Shown piece after piece: positions 42,272 to 49,076 of a stretch of DNA of 49,076 bases; position 1 is the stretch's first letter, and each line of letters opens with the position of its first letter. The translations under genes and the position numbers were made by a program. The notes beneath the pieces are model-generated. The model was not told the origin of the DNA and ran no database searches. It saw nothing but the letters and a program-made list of their open reading frames with translations. Source of the stretch: Mesobacillus campisalis. Lineage in GTDB: Bacteria > Bacillota > Bacilli > Bacillales > Cytobacillaceae. The DNA lies in NCBI RefSeq assembly GCF_000986785.1, contig NZ_LAYY01000028.1, positions 1 through 49,076 on the forward strand. Direction: 5' to 3'.

Positions 42272-43078
42272 ATGCCCGTTATATCCAAAATAGTGCTCCA
42301 AAAGCATAATAAAGAACGCTATAGCATTTTCACAGACAGCGGGGCAGGAGAAGTGTATGCCTTTAGTGTGGATGAAGATGTGCTGATTAAATATCAGTTA
42401 AAAAAAGGAATGGAACTTGATGAGTCCGCCGTTGCTGATATGCTTTTTCAGGATGATATCCGCAAGGCGTACAATGCAGCGGTTCACTATCTATCGCACC
42501 GGATGAGGTCCGAGGGGGAAGTGAGGGAATACCTTCAAAAAAAAGAAATTTCCGAACCGGTCATTCAGGAAGCCGTTGATAAACTGTATCAATTCAATTT
42601 TCTTAATGATGAGGAATTTGCCTTGGCATTTGTCAGGACCCAGATGAATACTACGGATAAAGGGCCGGAAGTGGTCAAAATGGATTTAAAGCAGAAGGGG
42701 CTCAGCGGAACGATAATCGAGAGAGCCTTAAAGGAGTACCCGCTCGACGTTCAAGTGGAAAAAGCCGTTCAGCTTGGCCGGAAATATGCGGCAAAAAACC
42801 AAAAGGACTCATCCCGGATTTTAAAACAAAAGCTCGAGCAGCTTCTAATCCGGAAAGGCTACCCGTTTCAGGTTATTTCCATTGCGATGGAGGATGTTAC
42901 CGTCGAAAAACAGGAAGAATTTGAAATGGATGCGCTGATTTATCAGGGCGAAAAACTCTGCCGAAAGCATTCGAAGCTGTCAGGGGCGGAGTTCACTCAA
43001 AAAATAAAGCAGGGCTTATACCAGAAAGGCTTTCCAATGGATATGATTGAACGCTTTATGGAAGACCTGGATGGTTAA
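42272..43078 (+). CDS. recX: RecX, regulator of RecA
   Basis: 268 residues. RecX proteins bind RecA filaments and modulate recombination. The three-helix repeats are visible: AYNAAVHYLSHRMRSEGEVREYLQKK, FNFLNDEEFALAFVRTQMN, KGPEVVKMDLKQKGL and LEQLLIRKGYPFQVI, longer than in proteobacterial RecX, as usual for Bacillus. The ATG at 42272 has GAGGTGA just upstream. No LexA box is evident before it. Confidence 0.93.
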   Translation: MPVISKIVLQKHNKERYSIFTDSGAGEVYAFSVDEDVLIKYQLKKGMELDESAVADMLFQDDIRKAYNAAVHYLSHRMRSEGEVREYLQKKEISEPVIQEAVDKLYQFNFLNDEEFALAFVRTQMNTTDKGPEVVKMDLKQKGLSGTIIERALKEYPLDVQVEKAVQLGRKYAAKNQKDSSRILKQKLEQLLIRKGYPFQVISIAMEDVTVEKQEEFEMDALIYQGEKLCRKHSKLSGAEFTQKIKQGLYQKGFPMDMIERFMEDLDG

Positions 43079-43107
43079 GATTAAAAAAATTGGCTGACCT
43101 GATAAAA

Positions 43108-43149
43108 GGATGCCCCCGCCCGTTTGGACTTTTAGGCGGGGGCTTTTCC
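43108..43149. terminator. Bidirectional intrinsic terminator
   Basis: GCCCCCGCC (43112-43120) pairs with GGCGGGGGC (43135-43143), followed by TTTTCC; the A-rich left flank serves the convergent minus-strand gene. Confidence 0.8.
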
Positions 43150-43829
43150 TACCCTTTCGTTTTGGACTCTATAATAATGGTATCCTGGTCAAGCTGTTCG
43201 AGAATGAGCTTGGCTACCTCCTGAGGTGACCTGAATTTTGCAGGATTTTCGACATGGTTGCTTCCCTCCCAGAAGGGAGTATCCATGCCGCCCATATACG
43301 CTGCGATGAATGTGATGTTCGAGCCTTCATATTCTTTTTGCAGGGATTCGGTGAATCCCCTGATCGCGAATTTGCTGGCACTGTAAATCGCTTCATGCTT
43401 TTTCCCGCGCAGGCCCGCAGTGGAAATGATATTCAAGACCAGCCCTTCCTCGTTGTTTTCAAGATAAGGCAGGACGGCCTTTGTCATGTGGATGGTGCCT
43501 AATACGTTTGTGGAAAACGTATCTTCGACCTCCTGGTCCATCGCTTGACTGAAAGGTCCAAAGCAGCCGATTCCCGCATTATTAATCAGTCCATATAGAT
43601 GATGATGTTTATTTAGAACAAGCATTTTCTCCTTGATATCCTCAGGGTTCCTGATATCGAGACTCAGAATGGAAGCATGCCCTTCATCTTGTTCAATCTG
43701 TTGTTTAACCTCATTGAGAGCGGCCTCGCTCCGCCCGATCAGGACAGTATGATAGCCCTGTTTAGCGAGCAGAAGGGAAAGTTCTTTTCCCAGACCTGTC
43801 CCGGCCCCGGTTATAATGATCGTTTTCAT
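43149..43829 (-). CDS. Short-chain dehydrogenase/reductase
   Basis: 226 residues, classical SDR: cofactor motif TGAGTGLGKELS (about 6-17), NNAGIGCFGPF near 83, catalytic Ser in NIISTAG and YSASKFAIRGFTESL with Tyr and Lys. Substrate unknown. The ATG at 43829 is preferred to 43850 because AAGGGGGGAG lies directly upstream on this strand. It interrupts the B. subtilis order between recX and yfhH. Confidence 0.9.
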   Translation of the reverse strand: MKTIIITGAGTGLGKELSLLLAKQGYHTVLIGRSEAALNEVKQQIEQDEGHASILSLDIRNPEDIKEKMLVLNKHHHLYGLINNAGIGCFGPFSQAMDQEVEDTFSTNVLGTIHMTKAVLPYLENNEEGLVLNIISTAGLRGKKHEAIYSASKFAIRGFTESLQKEYEGSNITFIAAYMGGMDTPFWEGSNHVENPAKFRSPQEVAKLILEQLDQDTIIIESKTKG

Positions 43830-43937
43830 GCGGGCTCCCCCCTTCTTCATATCTTTATCCCACCTTAACGGGCAGTAAGACCCCGCCAGGGCTATCGTGG
43901 ACCAAAAGAGATATAGGGGTCAACTGCCCCCTAAAGG

Positions 43938-44045
43938 TCCGACAAGATTTTTCTTAGAGCTTTAGCTCTTAGAAAAATCAGTCAGGCGTAGCGTGATAAG
44001 TGCGACTAACCCTCAGTGATGGAAAATATCTCTCTGAGGGAAGTC
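43938..44045. other. Structured intergenic element with nested inverted repeats
   Basis: GATTTTTCTTAGAGC (43946-43960) and GCTCTTAGAAAAATC (43965-43979) form a 15-bp hairpin with one mismatch; CCCTCAG (44010-44016) and CTGAGGG (44034-44040) form a second. Located between divergent genes; no ORF. It could be a small RNA, an unusual 5' leader of yfhH or a dispersed repeat. Confidence 0.5.
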
Positions 44046-44107
44046 TTCTTTATTTATATCCAATAATCGGCTATGATTAAACCGAAACGACTCGGGGAGT
44101 GAATACG

Positions 44108-44443
44108 ATGCAGCGTGAGAAACGGTACAGTGAACTGTCGGAATACGAATTGAAACAGGAAATCGCCACCCTGAATGAAAAGGCTAAAAAGGCGGAACAA
44201 ATGGGAATGGTGAATGAATTTGCCGTGCTTGAAAGAAAGATGGCCATGGCAAAGGCCTATTTAATAAATCCGGACGACTTCAAACCGGGAGAAATTTATG
44301 AAGTCGAAGGGGATAATGGAAGTTTCTTCAAAATTGATTATATGAACGGTGTGTTTGCGTGGGGATATCGCCTCAATGGCGACGGGCGAGAAGAAGCGCT
44401 GCCAATCAGCCTGCTGAAAAAGCTGGAGCAAAACCAGGAATAA
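44108..44443 (+). CDS. yfhH: YfhH family protein (DUF1811)
   Basis: 111 residues: an N-terminal helical hairpin (RYSELSEYELKQEIATLNEK, ERKMAMAKAYL) and a C-terminal SH3-like beta barrel (FKPGEIYEVEGDNGSFFKIDY, GYRLNGDGREEALPISLL). This is the YfhH/DUF1811 family of Bacillaceae, function unknown. The ATG at 44108 has GGGGAG 8 bp upstream; GTG 44099 overlaps it. Confidence 0.86.
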   Translation: MQREKRYSELSEYELKQEIATLNEKAKKAEQMGMVNEFAVLERKMAMAKAYLINPDDFKPGEIYEVEGDNGSFFKIDYMNGVFAWGYRLNGDGREEALPISLLKKLEQNQE

Positions 44444-44492
44444 ACCTGATTTTGCCTCAGCACCTGAAAAATGCAGGAGAAGCCGGTTACAA

Positions 44493-44663
44493 TTAAAAGT
44501 CAGGTGTATCGCTGTCTCTATGGCTTGATGCGTGCATTCTCTCCTGAGGGTGTGTGTTAATGCTGCCATCCGCCCGGCGGGAATTGTATTCTGCCTTGGC
44601 TCTTGGCTCTCCTTCAAAACGGTTGCTGTTCATATGTGGGAAATTTCTGGCTTTATTTCGCAT
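44493..44663 (-). CDS. sspK: Small acid-soluble spore protein K
   Basis: 56 residues, SspK family of minor SASP, made in the forespore. [20 protein letters not shown] and [20 protein letters not shown] followed by ERM are the hallmark sequences. ATG at 44663 with AAGGAGG upstream on this strand; longer in-frame starts at 44708 lie beyond that site. Expected to be sigma-G controlled, though I could not fix its promoter. Confidence 0.92.
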   Translation of the reverse strand: MRNKARNFPHMNSNRFEGEPRAKAEYNSRRADGSINTHPQERMHASSHRDSDTPDF

Positions 44664-44774
44664 AGCGGCCTCCTTGAAGGTAATGCGTGCCATTGGAAAT
44701 GCACGCATTGTTAGTATTGGTGATTAAACGGGACTTTAGTACAACGGAAATATTTGCACATGGGAGTGAACTAA

Positions 44775-45044
44775 ATGAATGATTATCATAAAAGGCTTGC
44801 CGATCTCCTGATGGAAAAAAACGAGCATATTTCACGTCAGCAGGCACTGACGTGGGTCGAACTTCTATGGGATGATTTCGAGACTACTTCTGCCAAGGCT
44901 GGAAGAGAATACAAGGGCAGTGAGCTAACCGAGAAAATCGTCACGCAGTGGATTCAGCATTATGGAGACAAGCTGCATGAATTTGTGGCAACAAACCCTA
45001 AATACAAGCATTTCCTCGAAGATGATGATAAAAAAATGCATTAA
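44775..45044 (+). CDS. yfhJ: YfhJ family protein (WVELL)
   Basis: 89 residues, soluble. It contains the family's name motif WVELLWDDFETTSAKAGREY and the following TEKIVTQWIQHYGDKLHEF. Function unknown; conserved in Bacillaceae between sspK and yfhP. GGGAGTGA stands before ATG 44775. Confidence 0.88.
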   Translation: MNDYHKRLADLLMEKNEHISRQQALTWVELLWDDFETTSAKAGREYKGSELTEKIVTQWIQHYGDKLHEFVATNPKYKHFLEDDDKKMH

Positions 45045-45074
45045 AACAGCGATGCCATGAGGGCATCGCTGTTT
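45044..45074. terminator. Bidirectional intrinsic terminator
   Basis: AAACAGCGATGCC (45044-45056) and GGCATCGCTGTTT (45062-45074), 13-bp stem, between the convergent yfhJ and yfhP genes. Confidence 0.85.
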
Positions 45075-45087
45075 ATTTGGGATAGCC

Positions 45088-46068
45088 TTAACCTGGAAGG
45101 AACTCCAGCTTTTTCTGCAATTTCTCTTCGCTGTAAATCCAGCCAGTATAGGAACTAAGGATGTTTAAATCGAGTCCGAGCTTTACCACGGCGACAAATG
45201 GATAGTGGCCGTTGCTGCGGTAGCGCAAGTCGATAAAGCGCACCTCATAATGGTCTTCAAACTCATCCATTTCCCAGCGATAGACCGGAGAGAAGGAAAG
45301 AAAAGCGGATAGGTTGACATCTTTTTTCGCTGCTTCGAGCACAGGTGTTTCCGGCACAGGCACCCGGTTAAAATGGTCAAGAATCGTCACCTTCAGGCCG
45401 TGGGCCCTGCCAACAAAGAACTGATGCTCATTCATGACCGCAACCCGCCATTCGCTGTTTTTCATGGTAGGGGCGATGATGATATCCGTTGCTTCCGGGA
45501 TCATTTCCTCCACGATTTTCTGGAGCTTCCGCTTGTACATAAAGCGGTGAACATAGTAAATGACAAGCACTCCGTAAATCACCAGGAAAGTGTAGCCGGG
45601 ATGGGCTCCAAAAATCCAGAAAAACAAGCCGCCTATATGGATGGCGAAAATGAATGGATCAAAAGTATTGATTACCCCCAACGCCAGCCATTTAGCCGAG
45701 AACGGCCGTAATGCCTGGGTCCCGTAGGCATTGAAAATGTCGACAAACACATGCAGAATGACTGCAAGGAACGACCAAAGCCAAAGATGGAACAGGTTGG
45801 CTTCCGGCTGAAAAAAATAAACAGCAGCCGTAACCAGGAGCGGCCACAGGAGTACGGCCGGGATGGAATGGGTAATTCCCCGGTGGTTGCGGATATATAC
45901 AGCATTGTTCCTCAGTTTTAACACGGTATCGATATCCGGGATTTGTGAACCAATGACGGTTGCAGCGAGAACAGCCGTGGCTGTAGCGCTGCTGCTGGAA
46001 ACAACAGGATCGAGGGTGGCCAATCCTCCCAGAGCAATTCCCATCACAACATGTGTGCCTGTATCCAA
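45088..46068 (-). CDS. yfhP: YfhP, membrane-bound metal-dependent hydrolase family
   Basis: 326 residues of the YdjM/YfhP (DUF457) family. N-terminal half has four or five membrane helices with conserved HVVMGIALGG, SQIPDID, RNHRGITHS and HVFVDIFNAYGTQ; these His and Asp residues are the putative metal site. The C-terminal half (about 200-326) is soluble. In B. subtilis the homologue was reported to affect expression of the neighbouring mutY-fabL-sspE genes negatively. The start is TTG at 46068, GGAGGG 7 bp upstream. Divergent from mutY. Confidence 0.88.
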   Translation of the reverse strand: MDTGTHVVMGIALGGLATLDPVVSSSSATATAVLAATVIGSQIPDIDTVLKLRNNAVYIRNHRGITHSIPAVLLWPLLVTAAVYFFQPEANLFHLWLWSFLAVILHVFVDIFNAYGTQALRPFSAKWLALGVINTFDPFIFAIHIGGLFFWIFGAHPGYTFLVIYGVLVIYYVHRFMYKRKLQKIVEEMIPEATDIIIAPTMKNSEWRVAVMNEHQFFVGRAHGLKVTILDHFNRVPVPETPVLEAAKKDVNLSAFLSFSPVYRWEMDEFEDHYEVRFIDLRYRSNGHYPFVAVVKLGLDLNILSSYTGWIYSEEKLQKKLEFLPG

Positions 46069-46230
46069 GGAAAAACCCTCCTTTTCAGGAAATTGTATAA
46101 TTGCCTATACGCTGCCTTGTAACATAATTGATAATAGTTTACGTTAATATGGTCAAACAATCCGAAACCATTTGACGGTATTATATATATTCCCAAAAGG
46201 AACTACTGTTTAACATGTGGAGGCCCAAAA

Positions 46231-47337
46231 GTGATCAGTAACAGTTTGAAGAATTTGAAAAATGTGGAAAAAGATGCATTCAGGAGTGATCTTATCAGCT
46301 GGTTTGAGAGGGAGCAGAGGAATCTGCCTTGGCGAAAAGACCAGGATCCATACAAGGTGTGGGTTTCTGAAATCATGCTGCAGCAAACAAGAGTTGATAC
46401 GGTCATACCTTATTTTAATCGATTTTTAGAAGAATTTCCATCAATTGCTGACTTGGCCAATGCCGATGAAGAAAAAGTTTTAAAAGCCTGGGAGGGGCTT
46501 GGGTATTATTCCCGAGTACGTAATTTGCAATCGGCCGTCAGGGAAGTGGAAGCAACATATGACGGGAAAGTTCCGGATACCCTTGAGGAAATATCAAAAT
46601 TGAAGGGAGTCGGCCCTTATACAGCCGGGGCGATTTTAAGTATCGCTTATGGAAGACCGGAGCCCGCAGTCGACGGAAACGTAATGAGAGTGCTGTCCAG
46701 AGTCCTCTTTATCTGGGAGGATATTGCCAGGCCGGCCACCCGTAAAATCTTCGAAGAAGCGGTAAGGGAACTGATCTCGAAAGAAAATCCTTCCTATTTT
46801 AACCAGGCCTTAATGGAATTGGGTGCACTCATTTGCACCCCAACTTCCCCGTCCTGCCTGCTTTGCCCTGTCAGGGAACACTGCCAGGCTGCGGCGGAAG
46901 GGGTACAGGCAGAGCTCCCGATTAAAACGAAAAAGAAAAAACAGCGTCCTGTAGAGCTCGCAGCGGCCATCCTGGAGGACGGTCAAGGAAGAGTACTTAT
47001 CCGTAAAAGACCGGAAGAAGGGCTGCTGGCCAGCCTATGGGAATTTCCGAGCGTAGAAGTCCATTTGGAGTTCGGCAGTGAAAAAGACCAGTTTCAAAAT
47101 GATTTTGCTGATTTATATGGCACCCAGGCGAGGCTTGGCGAAATGCTGGGGCGAGTGGAGCACGTATTTTCCCATTTGATCTGGAACATTCACGTCTTTG
47201 CCGGAAAACTGGGGGCAGGCCTTCAGGAACAAAAAAATTTGCGTCTGGTCCATCTTGAGGAGCTCCGAAACTTTGCTCTCCCGGTGTCCCACCAAAAAAT
47301 CCTTACACTATACAAAGAGAGCAAAAAAGGGGGCTGA
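46231..47337 (+). CDS. mutY: Adenine DNA glycosylase MutY
   Basis: Removes adenine paired with 8-oxoguanine. 368 residues. HhH-GPD domain with [20 protein letters not shown], the helix-hairpin-helix [13 protein letters not shown], catalytic Asp in [10 protein letters not shown], and the [4Fe-4S] loop C-x6-C-x2-C-x5-C ([17 protein letters not shown]). The C-terminal Nudix-like domain (about 230-360) recognises 8-oxoG. Start GTG at 46231 with GGAGG 7 bp upstream. Terminator follows immediately. Confidence 0.96.
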   Translation: MISNSLKNLKNVEKDAFRSDLISWFEREQRNLPWRKDQDPYKVWVSEIMLQQTRVDTVIPYFNRFLEEFPSIADLANADEEKVLKAWEGLGYYSRVRNLQSAVREVEATYDGKVPDTLEEISKLKGVGPYTAGAILSIAYGRPEPAVDGNVMRVLSRVLFIWEDIARPATRKIFEEAVRELISKENPSYFNQALMELGALICTPTSPSCLLCPVREHCQAAAEGVQAELPIKTKKKKQRPVELAAAILEDGQGRVLIRKRPEEGLLASLWEFPSVEVHLEFGSEKDQFQNDFADLYGTQARLGEMLGRVEHVFSHLIWNIHVFAGKLGAGLQEQKNLRLVHLEELRNFALPVSHQKILTLYKESKKGG

Positions 47338-47353
47338 TGCAGCCCTCTTTTTT
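47323..47353. terminator. Bidirectional intrinsic terminator
   Basis: The A6-G5-CTG arm (47323-47336) pairs with CAGCCCTCTTTTTT (47340-47353) with one G-U; it overlaps the ends of mutY and yfhS. Confidence 0.85.
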
Positions 47354-47576
47354 AGTCATAGGTCACCTTTGTTCCGTGCGTCCAGTCGGCTTCATTCCGG
47401 TTCAGGCCGCCGCGTCTTTCAATTTCTTCAATGATTTGCCGGTGGAGGGACTGCCCCTCGGCATTTAAATAAGGAACAACCTGCTGCATGGAATGATGGA
47501 AAAAAGCGAGTTCACTATCCTTCCACTCGGTTTTCGATACCATTGACAATTCCGTCATGTCCCGGCCTACATACAT
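47352..47576 (-). CDS. yfhS: YfhS family small protein
   Basis: 74 residues, soluble, conserved in Bacillaceae between mutY and fabL. Sequence features are FFHHSMQQVVPYLNAEGQSL and EIERRGGLNRNEADWTHGTK. Function unknown. AAAGGGTGAG lies 5 bp before the ATG at 47576. Confidence 0.82.
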   Translation of the reverse strand: MYVGRDMTELSMVSKTEWKDSELAFFHHSMQQVVPYLNAEGQSLHRQIIEEIERRGGLNRNEADWTHGTKVTYD

Positions 47577-47661
47577 GGTTTCTCACCCTTTCTGTAACGT
47601 ACCTGCATGATTGTAGTTTTTGTTCCTGCATTGTCATCTATACCTGTTCCGGCTAAAATGA

Positions 47662-48441
<780 letters not shown>

Positions 48442-48531
48442 TGGGGAATTATTCTTCCTGTTTTTGGTTTTTATTTGTTCGGATAACACCTTCATGGGCT
48501 GGTTATATTAATATTCGTGGAGGTGATAACG

Positions 48532-48852
48532 ATGGCAAACAGACAAAACCAAACTCAATCAGGTACAAACATTCAGCAAGTACGCCAGCAAAACGCTCAA
48601 GCTTCTCAAGGAGCAAGTGCCGGCCAATTCGGTACTGAATTTGCTAGTGAAACAAACGCTCAGCAAGTACGCCAGCAAAACGCTGCTGCTTCCCGCGGAG
48701 CACAACAGCCGACTTCTTCTTCTGGTTCAGGCCAATTTGGCACTGAGTTCGGAATGGAAAGCCAAACTAACGCTCAAGAAGTACGCCGCCAAAACCAGCA
48801 AGCTGAATCTAGAAAGTCTCAAAACGCTGGACAATTCGGCCAACAAAGCTAA
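48532..48852 (+). CDS. sspE: Gamma-type small acid-soluble spore protein
   Basis: 106 residues, very rich in Gln, Asn, Ala and Ser, the amino-acid store of the spore core. Internal repeats are obvious: QQVRQQNAQASQGAS and QQVRQQNAAASRGAQ, each followed by GQFGTEF, plus a shorter third copy QEVRRQNQQAESR. GGAGGTGAT lies just before ATG 48532. Expected to be forespore-specific (sigma-G); no promoter could be fixed. Confidence 0.95.
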   Translation: MANRQNQTQSGTNIQQVRQQNAQASQGASAGQFGTEFASETNAQQVRQQNAAASRGAQQPTSSSGSGQFGTEFGMESQTNAQEVRRQNQQAESRKSQNAGQFGQQS

Positions 48853-48869
48853 TTTTTCTATAATTGAGG

Positions 48870-48899
48870 GCACCCTTCCGCTTGGGAGGGTGCTTTTTT
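48870..48899 (+). terminator. Intrinsic terminator after sspE
   Basis: GCACCCTTCC (48870-48879) pairs with GGGAGGGTGC (48884-48893), one G-U, then six T. Confidence 0.88.
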
Positions 48900-48929
48900 A
48901 GTTGTTTTACGGAGGAGCGGGGGGAAAGA

Positions 48930-49076
48930 GGCGCTGGCGGTAGCTCTCAATACCCGAAAATCAAGAGAGGGTGGAAAAAAAGGCACTGACAGGCTCTCTC
49001 AGTACCCAAAAACCCAGAGTATCCCCAAAAAAAGGCACTGACGGTAGCTCTCAGTACCCAAAAATCAAGAGAGGAC
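48930..49076. repeat. 52-bp tandem repeat array, open at the window edge
   Basis: Units start at 48930, 48982 and 49034, exactly 52 bp apart; the third is cut by the window end. Each contains GGCACTGACGGTAGCTCTCA (or variant), then a TACCC-A-rich stretch and AGAGAGG. CTCTC and GAGAG within a unit can pair. No ORF, no spacer-like unique sequence. Confidence 0.88.

Noticed and set aside
48930-49076. CRISPR array
   Set aside because: Units repeat over their whole 52-bp length with no unique spacers, and no cas gene is present. The same holds for the arrays at 11236 and 32561.

Overview
The window comes from the chromosome of an endospore-forming, low-GC Gram-positive bacterium of the Bacillaceae. 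Evidence: two small acid-soluble spore proteins (SspK, SspE), the Bacillus-type run yfhD-yfhE-yfhF-recX-yfhH-sspK-yfhJ-yfhP-mutY-yfhS-fabL-sspE at the right end (41-49 kb), strong GGAGG ribosome binding sites, frequent TTG/GTG starts, an S-box (SAM-I) riboswitch, and intrinsic terminators after most units. The species cannot be named from sequence alone. I see no rRNA, tRNA, CRISPR array, transposase or prophage gene.

Layout. 0-4 kb: a molybdopterin oxidoreductase (5' end outside the window), a four-cluster ferredoxin subunit, an Mrp-type ATPase, a Tat-exported Rieske protein and a small membrane protein, probably an electron-transfer complex. 4-9.9 kb: small unknowns, a 907-residue TPR plus dynamin-like protein with an eroded GTPase core, a formate/nitrite channel, a VOC protein and a His-rich lipoprotein. 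10-14.4 kb: two convergent M14 peptidases separated by a 21-bp repeat array, then a DUF948 protein. 14.6-19.6 kb: siroheme nitrite reductase (nirB, nirD) with uroporphyrinogen methyltransferase/synthase and precorrin-2 dehydrogenase, i.e. NADH-dependent nitrite reduction with its own cofactor supply. 19.7-20.6 kb: an EamA transporter.

20.6-32.5 kb is the most interesting block. A sigma-54 activator (CBS-CBS-PAS-AAA-Fis) sits between two good -24/-12 promoters, each preceded by copies of one palindrome, TGTCCG-N5-CGGACA. The promoters drive an HSD17B10-like 3-hydroxyacyl-CoA dehydrogenase and a six-gene acyl-CoA operon (three acyl-CoA synthetases, an LCAD-like dehydrogenase, a thiolase and an alpha-methylacyl-CoA racemase-like protein), with a DinB protein last. 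Together these fit beta-oxidation of 2-methyl-branched acyl-CoAs under sigma-54 control.

32.8-40 kb: a heterodimeric ABC exporter with one degenerate ATP site, a SAM-riboswitch-controlled homoserine dehydrogenase, and a MarR/MFS efflux pair with two operator-like palindromes. 40.0-40.8 kb has no gene but carries a cluster of at least seven DnaA boxes far from any dnaA gene. The rest is the conserved yfh-mutY-fabL-sspE region, ending in a 52-bp tandem repeat that runs off the window.
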